From Ascaphus truei (taxonomy: Eukaryota > Chordata > Amphibia > Anura > Ascaphidae): 64,000 nucleotides of DNA. Positions 55,800 to 64,000 of the stretch are shown here, one piece after another. The position numbers and the translations under genes were made by a program. A model generated the notes under the pieces. That model did no database searches and was not told where the DNA came from. It saw only the letters and a list, made by a program, of their open reading frames with translations. Each line of letters begins with the position of its first letter. Positions within the stretch are counted from its first letter, which is position 1. The DNA lies in NCBI GenBank assembly GCA_036426205.1, contig CM071568.1, forward strand, positions 219,649,216 through 219,713,215, read 5' to 3'.

Positions 55800-56545
55800 C
55801 TGGCAACCTCCCTCCTCTCTCCCTTTCTCCTGTGCCTTTTGGAATGCTCGCTCCCTTTCTGTGCATGACTTCTTTCTCTCTCACTTTCTGCTCCTATTTG
55901 CTATAACTGAGACCTGGCTCACTCAGTCTGACTCTGCTCTGGAAGCTGTCCTCTCTTATGGTGGCCTTTCTTCCTCCCACACTCCGTGCCCTGATGGCAG
56001 ATGTGGAGGTGTGGGGCTCCTGCTCCCCTCTCTCTGCCATTACCCAACCCTTCCTATTCCACTCTCTCTTGCTTTTCCCTCCTTTGAGGCTCACTCTGTT
56101 CAGATCTTCTCTCCTCTCCCTGTTCACGTGGCGGTCACCTATCACCCACCTACCTCTACTCATCCACCCTTCTGCCTTTCTCTCTCACTTTGAATCCTGT
56201 CTCTCTATCTTTATCTCCTCTGACTTCCCTGTTCTTCTCCTTGGGGACTTCAACTGCCACATTGATGACCCCTCTCTCCTTGGGCTTCCCGCTTTCTCTC
56301 TCTAACCTCTTCTTTTGGCCTTCAACAGTGGATTGCAGCCAACACCCAGAAGGATGGCCACTACCTAGACCTTGTTTTCACTAAAAACTTTTCTCTCTCT
56401 GATTTCTCAATTTTCCCCTTTCCGCTCTCTAACCATCACCTCATCTCATTTTCTCTCTCTCGCTTCTCCCTTTCTCCATCTTCATCTAAACCTCATTTCT
56501 GCAAAAATCTGCGCTCTATTAACCTTCCAGCTTTTCCTTCCACTT
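55800..56545 (+). pseudogene. L2/CR1-like LINE endonuclease (APE domain) fragment
   Basis: The plus strand encodes WNARSLSVHDFF, then ITETWLTQSDSA (the APE catalytic ITETWL motif), YGGLSSSHTPC, GGVGLLL and, in other frames, LGDFNCHIDDP (GDFN motif) and the GHYLDLVFTKN block. Order and spacing match the N-terminal endonuclease of CR1/L2 LINEs. Frameshifts around 56180 and 56320 inactivate it. The CT-rich sequence before it (55400-55800) is probably 5' ORF2/UTR. Confidence 0.75.
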
Positions 56546-56549
56546 TCCA

Positions 56550-56995
56550 CTCCTGCAAACAAAAAGAAAGCGCAAAAAGGAAAAACACAGTTAGTAAAAA
56601 TAATTGTCTTTATACCAATTAAAATAAAACTACATAATAAGAAAGTACATAAAAAGGATTCACATGATCCCACAATTCCACAATGACAAGGCACTAATGA
56701 GGATCCCCGCAACAAAAGCCCATAGATCTATCTAGTGATGGAAAAAGTCCTGGGAAATAGCTAGATGTTATTAGCTTACATGTCGTTGAAACAGGGACCA
56801 GCTTTCATGCAAAGTCAGGGGAAAACCACCGCAATCGACCGGGCACTCGTCGTCACGTCCGCTCCTCGATGCGTGATGACGTCACCTCTACGCGTTTTGC
56901 GTCATATGACGCTTCTTCAGGAGGTATGTCTAGCCACTCCCATAGCTGCTCTTATATAGCAAAAACGGATAATTGCACTGCCAATGGGAGCTAGT
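56550..56995 (-). mobile_element. Non-autonomous hairpin-bearing element
   Basis: Contains the hairpin at 56884-56925 and a TGACGTCA site (56877-56884) immediately next to it; upstream part AT-rich. It interrupts or abuts the LINE endonuclease fragment at about 56550. Confidence 0.45.
56884..56925 (-). ncRNA. Hammerhead-like hairpin with six-pair stem II
   Basis: Minus strand: ACCTC, CTGAAGAA, GCGTCA-TGACGC (with TA between), AAA, ACGCGT, A, GAGGT. Both stems are perfect. N7 is A. G12 reads A, which should abolish cleavage. Confidence 0.45.
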
Positions 56996-57024
56996 ATAGG
57001 TGTATTACAGCCTTCCAATCAATG

Positions 57025-57215
57025 TACAACCAAAACTTTACACAAAATCGGACATTGCACAACAACAAACATTGCACACACACAAAAAAAATGTACAAAC
57101 AAAATCGGACATTGCACATAAACAAACATTGCACAGAAAACTTTATACAAAACTTTATACAAAATCAGACATTGCACATAAACAAACATTGCACAAAAAA
57201 ATCTACCCACTTTAT
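57025..57215 (+). repeat. Tandem repeat around AAACATTGCACA
   Basis: AAAATCGGACATTGCACA and ATAAACAAACATTGCACA alternate three to four times, giving a unit of about 50-60 bp. Confidence 0.85.
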
Positions 57216-58100
57216 ACTCAAAAGAAATATCTAATAGAAATCACTATCTATGACATTGGAAAAGTATATATGAATATTTAATTAATTAATATATATATAT
57301 CATGTGTATAATTAAACACTACAAAGATTTTGAAAAAACCCGATGTAGGCGGACGCTCACAGAGGTATGCAAGGGAGACTGGTTATGGTGAAATTAAAAA
57401 AGGCTTTTATTGCGCCTGTTTCCTTAATATCAGGAAACCATCCAAACAAGGGGTAAACAAAGCTTCTATTCACTTGGGAGTACTTCTAGTGAAATACTAT
57501 TCAGTCCACAACTCCCTTTAGATAAGCATGTCTCCCAGCCCCAAACATATATCATGAAATAAGCAGATATAAAAAGTCTCATAAATGAAAGTCTTATCTG
57601 TTAGCTGGGCTGCTGTAGGGGAAGCTTCTCTGCTCTCTTGGAACCGCACCCTTGTGTGCACAGGAAATGTCAGGCTCCAGGTTAGAATCTTGTCCCCTTT
57701 GTCTTGTGGTCAGCTTGTCGCTCAAGACATCTTTCCTTCCTTGGTTCAGCCCCGTTGTGGACTAAGGAATCTCTGCTCTGTCTCCAAGTTCAGCTCAGGT
57801 GTGAGCTAAGGAGTCTCTCTTCCTGTCTCAAAAGACAGGCTTTTCTAAGCAATCTAATCAGGCAGGTAGTGTTTGTTAATTGACTACCAGCAGTTAACCA
57901 CCACACTGCTGGATTAGAGGCACATTACCTGAACAGGGATAACTCCCCTGTTACACCCGACATAATAAATATTGACAGAATGTTATATATATATTACCAT
58001 CTAAACAATTAATGGTATTGATAAATGGGGCATATGTTGACTACATAAAGTTGTACAAAACAAAAAATGACATGACATACAAAATACATACTGCTAATAC
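57216..58100. other. No gene seen
   Basis: AT-rich then mixed DNA; the 57560-57960 part is CT-rich and LTR-like in style. No coding similarity. Confidence 0.35.
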
Positions 58101-58105
58101 AGAAC

Positions 58106-58252
58106 AGGAACAGGCTAAAATGCTAGGAAACACTATTGTCATGACTTGTTTGCGTATGGTGCGTATGTTTCGTATGTTGCCATGTGTTTCATGTGTTGCA
58201 TGTGTTCCAGTACGTGGACACATAGTGTTTCCAAGCATTTTAGCCTGTTCTA
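58106..58252. repeat. Foldback hairpin with 29 bp arms
   Basis: GAACAGGCTAAAATGCTAGG plus AAACACTAT at 58106-58134 pairs with the complement at 58224-58252 with one mismatch. The loop contains TGCGTATG/TTCGTATG and CATGTGTT repeats. Confidence 0.85.
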
Positions 58253-59098
58253 TGAAGGCAATCCAGATGGACTGACGTACAAAGTTATAGAGAGGGTAGA
58301 TAACCATTGGAGAGGTGGAGATAGGCTACGAAAACTATGCCAACGAGTAACTTACTGGAAATACAGACTTAAGACGTTAACCCCCAGGGGTCTCAATATA
58401 GACATAGACCTGAGGGCTTTCATGTAACATCCAGTAGGTCTTCCACCCCATATCTCCTTCCAGCACTTTTACTCCTCCCAAGCCATTTGGGTGCACATAT
58501 GTGTATGAGTCTGTGAACTGATACTGACGATTTGGTGTCACACCTAAATATTGTATTAATACAGATGTTACACCACGACACTGCATATATCATAGAGTGT
58601 GTACAGTATGTATTACACACCACCTGACACTCTTTGAGTCTGATGCATGAGATAACAACATACATTAAATTGAATTATCACGCATTTATCACATTCACTA
58701 AATCTCTCCTCCTTCCATCGCAGACCTTTGGAATAGATGCCAACGATGTCTATATCTATAAAGCCATCTCACATGTCTGGACATTTGCTTTACTCTGGAC
58801 ATTTGGATTCAAGAATGATTTTTTGATTTTTTTAATTTTTAATTTTTCATTTTTTCACATGTATTCCCAATTTTTATTTGTCAATTATTCTCTATATTCC
58901 CTTTATTTAATTTAAATCAAGTGCTTGTCACATGACACATTATGTGACTATTTCAGTCCCCATATCTTGTTTACACATTTTTGTTTATCACTATGTCTAT
59001 TGTTAAATGGATCTTTATATTTAAGATTACGCTAAGGCTAATCAAAAGCATCATAGGATGTCTATATTAAATTCACTTCACTTTGTTGATTTTTTATG
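58253..59098. other. No gene seen
   Basis: AT-rich DNA with a TTTTTAATTTTTAATTTTTC run at 58830-58850. TGTCTGGACATTTGC near 58775 echoes the phrase after the hairpin at 60994. Confidence 0.35.
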
Positions 59099-60020
59099 CA
59101 ACATATATATATATATAGGGAGGAGGAGCCTAGTGAATTGAGCTGCCCAGGCACCCGTAGTTCCTGGTGTGAGGAGAGTTCCGGTCTGCCCCACTGCTGA
59201 CGTCACTCTGATTTCCGGGATCGAGTGTAGCGCGCGGTGTCCTTCCCCTTGGCAGCATCAGGAGCGACACAGGTTGCGGACGGCAGTTTGAGTTATACTT
59301 GAAAACTTCTAACATTGTAAGTGTGATTTTTACGTTGTTTTGTAACATTAAAAACCCTGTACGATATCACACTAGTTTGTTCCATATCTTCCCCGTCTCC
59401 GTTTCCCCCCCCCCCCATCCGAACACATTAATCCGTGGGAGCGTTGGAGTATATCATCCACATTACCAACATCGCTAAGTGAGGGGACTCCTGCAGACCA
59501 AGACCACGTGGGATCCGTGTGACGTTCTGAGAAGTAGAGACGTGAGGAACAGATTCTCTCCACTGTACACTGAGAGCCCTTATCCTGTAAGTAGGATTTC
59601 AGGGTTCTAGGCAGGGGGGGTAATTGATAAAACCTACCACGCTATGGGCGTGCCCTGCTGTTTTTTTCTGTGATTTCAGAGACATCCACATCACAATAGA
59701 CAACACCCCTGTCGTCCAACACTATCAAGATCATCTATCTGGCATAGGAAACCTTTACTAAAGACTGCCCAATTGGTTCACGGTATTTGGGTTATTGGAC
59801 TTTAATCACAGCGCCTGGGACAATTAATTTGTATGTTTATATATATATGCCCAACTCACTTTAGATGTACCACACTTTTATACATAGCCCTGTGTTTTTC
59901 ACATGGATTTATCACATATACTTTCACTGTATATACACAGCATTTAATTAAAGCTCACACCCGCAATATTCGGGCTTCTGTTTAATTTAATATGTGAAAC
60001 AAACAATTACGTATGATCAC
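59099..60020 (+). other. GC-rich promoter-like block of a hairpin-type element
   Basis: GACGTCA at 59199-59206 with TTTCCGGGATCG and GTAGCGCGCGG close by resembles the CRE/ETS block seen beside hairpins. No hairpin core found here. C-run at 59405-59416. Confidence 0.35.
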
Positions 60021-60027
60021 ATTTTTC

Positions 60028-60262
60028 ACTGCAGTTAGTAATACTAATGTGTAAGGATGCGTGCACAACTTACCCTTGGATGCGCGCACAACCCAAATTG
60101 TGGTAGCAATTAGGGATCATATTTTCTACTTCAATTTGTAATACCAATACGTGAGGATGCGCATGCAGCTTACCCTAAAATGCGCGCGCAACCCAAATTG
60201 TGGCAGCAATTAGGGAACCTGTTTGAAGAGAATTGACTAAAGAAGAGAAGCGATTGGCCAGC
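60028..60262 (+). repeat. 88 bp tandem pair, CCAAATTGTGGxAGCAATTA
   Basis: Diverged units start at about 60028 and 60116: GTAATACxAATxxGTxAGGA, then ACCCAAATTGTGG and AGCAATTAGGGA. The second unit plus its continuation is repeated at 60827-60962. Confidence 0.8.
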
Positions 60263-60826
60263 CACTGTATATAGTTTCTTGGAGATGAGGAGGAGCGCAG
60301 GCAGGTGTAGCAAAATATGCAAAAGAAAATAACATATATAGTGCAGATGGTAAACACTGTGCAGATTGGTGTAATCTATAGTATAGAACTCACATAGATC
60401 GCAGAAAATATCACTGTCCAGAGATCCTTCTCTCTCTGACTGGAGCCCTTTGAATGGTAGCAGGGAAATCCCTCAAGGCACGGATATGTATGGATAAGAA
60501 GAAAAGCCACAATAGTGCATACTATTCCAATATTGTATTATTCAAACAAATAACACGAGTAATTACACTCACATTCGCCATGTAAAAATCGTGGAGGAGA
60601 GAACGCAGCTCGTTGTATGTGGTGCAGGTGTAGGCACTTCCACAGTATCCAGGATTCTCTTCCGCGTGTGTCACAGCCGTCGCGTCACTTCCGCTATCGC
60701 GTCACGGCTGAGGGCGGAAGTTCCCAATGGAAGTGACCTTAGATCGAGTTCTGCCAGTCCTTCAGAGCTTGTTCCCTCACTGTAAACTCTACGCGTTTCG
60801 CCAGATGCTTCGTCAGGAGTTCTCAG
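60263..60826 (-). mobile_element. Hairpin-bearing insertion between direct duplicates
   Basis: The segment sits between 60118-60262 and its near-identical copy 60827-60962. It carries a hairpin near its right end (60785-60821) and a CGTCACTTCC/GGCGGAAG promoter-like cluster at 60682-60735. Either the flanks are long terminal-type repeats of the element or the insertion accompanied a 140 bp duplication. Confidence 0.5.
60785..60821 (-). ncRNA. Hammerhead-like hairpin, short stem II
   Basis: Minus strand: AACTC, CTGACGAA, GC-ATCTG-GC, GAA, ACGCGT, A, GAGTT. Outer stem perfect over five pairs; inner stem only two pairs. All core bases present. Confidence 0.45.
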
Positions 60827-60962
60827 TAATACCAATACGTTAGGATGCGCATGCAGCTTACCCTAAAATGCGCGCGCAACCCAAATTGTGGCAGCAATTA
60901 GGGAACCTGTTTGAAGAGAATTGACTAAAGAAGAGAAGCGATTGGCCAGCCACTGTATATAA
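60827..60962 (+). repeat. Copy of 60118-60262
   Basis: Near identical over about 135 bases, ending at GCCACTGTATATA. Confidence 0.9.
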
Positions 60963-60993
60963 TCAACTAGTATCTGGCCCATCCCCATTCAAA

Positions 60994-61033
60994 GAGCCTG
61001 AGGAAGCCCAGTAAAGGGCGAAACGCGTAGCTC
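60994..61033 (+). ncRNA. Hammerhead-like hairpin, intact core
   Basis: GAGC, CTGAGGAA, GCCC-AGTAAA-GGGC, GAA, ACGCGT, A, GCTC. Both four-pair stems are perfect and every core base of the hammerhead consensus except the single extra A is in place. Followed by GCCGGAAGTGACGTTG, an ETS/CRE-like pair. Together with 36272-36312, the best candidate for testing. Confidence 0.55.
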
Positions 61034-62040
61034 ACATTTCTGGACATTTGCAGCCACCATAGAGGAGCCGGAAGTGACGTTGTAGCCCTGAATCCGGACG
61101 CGGAGACAATGACCACCTACCATGTACCACCGAGCGACTCCCTATGTTTTTAGTACCATTCCTTTGAGTGCTTTATTGTTCAGCACTAGTTTGTATCACT
61201 TTGTTTTATTTATTTATTTTTTAATAAAGTCTTCATCTGACATGACTACAGCCTCAAATGCTGCAGTCTTTAATTCATCTATTCATGGAGGAATTTTGCC
61301 TGCCCCGAATTTAAGGAAGACACGAGGACATAACAAGAAAAATAAGTTAAAGATAACTCTACCAGTGTGTACTCACACTGGTCCGTGTGAGTATTTGAAT
61401 TTATTTTTATTTCACCCCCCCCCTCCCCTCCTCACCTTACATTAGGTGATTACACATGGTTCAATATATTTCATTTGTTTGTCTATTTGAGACAATTGTA
61501 AAACATCACTAGACTCCATTTTTGGAGATTCCTGGTATTTCAACATCAGAGACTTGGAAGGGGTGAAATCAAGATACCTTTACGGGAGAACACTCACATT
61601 AGCCTGTGTGAGTGATGGATATTAACCTATAATTCCCCCATTCCCTCCCCGCACCTCAGTCTTTGTTTGCGCATTCTCTGTATCGATTTAACTGCTTTCT
61701 TTCTGTGAGAGGGAGACCTCTAGGAGGAAGAAGCTAAGTCCGCAGTGAGAAACACCCCAGAACCAGTGCGAGACTACGACAAGACAGAAGAAAAACTACA
61801 TCATAAGATAGAGCTGGAAGTGAAAAATACCTTGATGTAATAGAACTTACACAAGGCCGTATAAGTGATATATTGATTTCTATATATATATACTTATATG
61901 TATTTTCCCGCTCACTGAGTCCATGCCCAAGCTGATGAATCAATTGGGGTGACCTCACCCCATTGATCACCAGTTAAGAAGATTTACCTTCCTTAATTAA
62001 TTATCTCCCTAATACTGTGCTCCCCCATCTTTCTGTGTTC
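61034..62040. other. Element tail and unique DNA, no gene seen
   Basis: TTTTTAATAAAG at about 61220 could be a polyadenylation signal of the hairpin element. TACTCACACTGGTCCGTGTG at 61370 and CACTCACATTAGCCTGTGTG near 61590 are similar phrases about 220 bp apart. Confidence 0.35.
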
Positions 62041-62046
62041 CAAGTG

Positions 62047-63083
62047 GACATAATACCATTCTGGTAGTAGTTGGTCGACTTACAAAAATGGCTCACTTTA
62101 TTGCAGCATAGAATCTCCCTTCAGCAGACCAGACAGCCAAGTTGATTGTGAAAGAGATATTCCGGCTTCACAGGGCTCCAGATGAGATCATATCTGATAT
62201 AGGGGTGCAATTCACCTAAAAAATGTTGGAGTACTTTCTGTTCCTCTCTAGGAATTAATTTAAATTTATCATCTGGCTATCATCCACAATCCAATGGCCA
62301 GACCGAAAGGACCAATCAGACATTGGAAGAATACTTACAGTACAATGTTTTGTTTGCTATCTCCAGTATGACTGGATTGATTTTCTACCACTAGCTGAGT
62401 TTTCGTACAACAACTCACATCATTCATCGACACAGAAGTGTCCCTTCTTCTCAAATTTTAGATTTCATCCAACCTTTATTCCTCTTTTTCCATTTCGGGT
62501 CCCATTCTGGAAGTTACTGAGAAACTTGAGATTCTGCGAGACGTCCAGGAGACCCTCAAAGAGACACTTCATGAGGCTCAAGTACGGTACAAAAGAGCAG
62601 TAGACCAACACCACAACCCTCCCCAAAATTTCACGTTGGGGATAAGGTCTGCTTTTTACGAGATATCTACGATTAAACATTAAATTGTGACAAAAATACA
62701 TCAGCCATTTCGCATTTCAGCACTAATAAATCCAGTGTCCTTTAGATTAGAGCCTCCACAGGCCATCAAAATACACCCTGCTTTTCATACTTCCCTGCTG
62801 AAGCCATTCCGGGAGAATCCGTTTCCTGGACGGAAACTTCTTCCTCCTGACCCTGTCTTTGTGGATAACAAATAGAATTTAATTGTGGAGAGAATTTTGG
62901 ACTCCATGTTACACCGAGGGAGACTACAGTACCTTGTCCACTGGGGTGGCTATGGACCAGAGGAGAAGTCCTGGGAACCCAAATAGTTCGTACATGCTCC
63001 ACGACTAGTCAGAGCCTTCCACCGGAGATTTCCAGAAAAACCTAGGAAGGATCGTCTGGAGAACGCTCTTGGGAGGGGGAAAT
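62047..63083 (+). pseudogene. Ty3/gypsy integrase and chromodomain, frame-broken
   Basis: Plus-strand frames encode an integrase core ([34 protein letters not shown] with the second catalytic Asp; a stretch around 62330-62420 with [18 protein letters not shown]) and then the chromodomain ([17 protein letters not shown]) near 62930-62985. The catalytic Glu region ([12 protein letters not shown]) is at about 62300 in another frame. Stops and frameshifts occur throughout. Right after the frame, GGGAGGGGGAAATAA forms a polypurine tract at about 63071-63086. Confidence 0.85.
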
Positions 63084-63086
63084 AAT

Positions 63087-64000
63087 GTCATGTTCTAGTC
63101 TGCAGTTCCCATGCTTATCCACTGGGACTGCTGCTACTCTACTAGCTCTCTCAATGTTATGTTCTAGTGTTACGCCAGTGCTGCCCGCAGACCAGACCTG
63201 TCCCCTGAGCTGAAGGGGGAAGTGGTAATACACGCAACCGCAGCTAAGGGAGCGTGCCGGAGTGTGGTATGAAGCGTTGCCAGGCCAGGTGTAGTAAGGT
63301 AGACAATACTTGCCCGTACCGGTTGTAGAGATAGAGTGATGAATGCCTTGCCGAGGTCAGGGAGTGGAGAGTGGAGATAGGTCGTAGTCCAAGCCGTGTT
63401 CAAGGGGTTACCAGAGTGAGCGTTGTCCAAGGGGTGCCGAGATCGAGAGCCAGAGGGGGTAGTCGTACAAGCCGCGTCAGAACCTGTAAAAACACTGAGA
63501 GAATCCAGAAGTACTTCCATACAGAGACTATGTTGAGCGACGAGTGATGGGAAGCACAGGCATAATAAAGCTGGGCAGGCCAATGGGAAAAGGGGGCAGG
63601 CCTGGAGGACTGCAAGGAGTCTTCCCTGATAGGAGGGAGGTGTTACAGCCCAGCTGAGTGTAATCCTTGATTTGCATGGAACTGTGTGATGCTTGGGGGC
63701 GACGCCTCACTGCAGGAGCAGTGGTTAAAAGTGCTCTGTTAGGCGTGTGCTCTGTAAGCTGAGAATGCATGCACATAACGTCTGGGGCTGGCGTGCGTGT
63801 AGGTGTGCGTGCAGGAGGGCGTGGGCGCGCCCGGCGCTGAGCAGAGGAATCGCCGAGGGGAGTGATCCCGCGACGGCGGTAGGGGCGAGGAGCCGTGGAG
63901 GCCGGCGGTAAGGCAGGATTGTTTTGTGTGTCCAGGGGCTCCCTGCGGAGAGGAAGTGCTCTGTGTGGGAAGCGAGGAGAACGCCGATTCCTGACATGTA
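63087..64000 (+). repeat. LTR start and further LTR-like GC-rich DNA to the window edge
   Basis: TGTCATGTTCTAG immediately follows the polypurine tract, as expected for a 3' LTR start; a near copy, ATGTTATGTTCTAG, is at 63154. From about 63165 to the edge the DNA resembles the other minus-strand LTR-like segments (GTTACGCCAGTGCTG onward; CpG-rich from 63780). No LTR end is seen before the edge. Confidence 0.45.

Noticed and set aside
1..64000. tRNA, rRNA, snRNA genes or CRISPR arrays
   Set aside because: No cloverleaf with A/B boxes, conserved rRNA segment, snRNA or spaced identical repeats was recognised by eye; a tRNAscan or Infernal run would be needed to exclude diverged copies.

Overview
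This window looks like transposon-dense intergenic DNA from a vertebrate, most likely an amphibian and probably a frog. The reasons are the mixture and style of its elements: a GIY-YIG Penelope-like element, L2/CR1 and L1/Tx1-type LINEs, Ty3/gypsy remnants, PIF/Harbinger elements with separate transposase and Myb-like genes, several MITE families and long TA microsatellites. There are no operons, prokaryotic genes or CRISPR arrays. The species cannot be named from the sequence, and no multi-exon host gene is recognisable.

Layout. 0.3-1.5 kb: a degenerate minisatellite and a gypsy integrase remnant split by a 321 bp palindromic insertion with a 16 bp target duplication. 3.0-3.6 kb: a non-repetitive stretch that could be a conserved non-coding element. 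4.9-6.8 kb: two copies of a GC-rich MITE and a polypurine tract. 7.7-12.8 kb: IQ-repeat (ASPM-like) and myosin heavy-chain-tail pseudogene sequence, interrupted by a 3.9 kb Penelope-like element with RT and GIY-YIG domains, tandem 623 bp repeats and a hammerhead-like hairpin. 13.3-20.0 kb: an intronless divergent forkhead gene, then convergently a PIF/Harbinger transposase whose open frame becomes intact over one 109 bp intron, ending in a Harbinger-type terminus. 20.3-29 kb: a TA-flanked MITE, LTR-like segments, an L1 fragment, a decayed gypsy gag-pol and an L2 tail. 29-32 kb: mostly unique sequence plus another TA-flanked MITE. 32.6-34.5 kb: an L2/CR1 reverse transcriptase with one frameshift. 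36-40.4 kb: 2.2 tandem copies of a 1.95 kb unit with inverted arms. 40-47 kb: small non-autonomous elements and MITEs. 47-50.8 kb: a second, decayed Harbinger element encoding a Myb-like protein. 51.5-57 kb: a foldback element, L1 ORF2 and ORF1 fragments, and an L2 endonuclease fragment. 57-62 kb: tandem and inverted repeats and hairpin-bearing elements. 62-63.1 kb: gypsy integrase plus chromodomain, then LTR-like DNA.

Two themes stand out. First, a short RNA-like hairpin recurs about a dozen times on both strands: CTGANGAAG, a variable but self-complementary stem, then CGAAACGCGTA, often closed by a variable outer stem. Stem sequence changes while pairing is kept, the varying core base is N7 of a hammerhead ribozyme, and one copy lies inside the Penelope-like element. 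Several copies are followed by CRE/ETS-like promoter motifs. Second, the forkhead gene sits at the place and in the direction where a Harbinger element normally carries its Myb-like partner gene, opposite an apparently intact transposase. The missing left terminus keeps that link a hypothesis.
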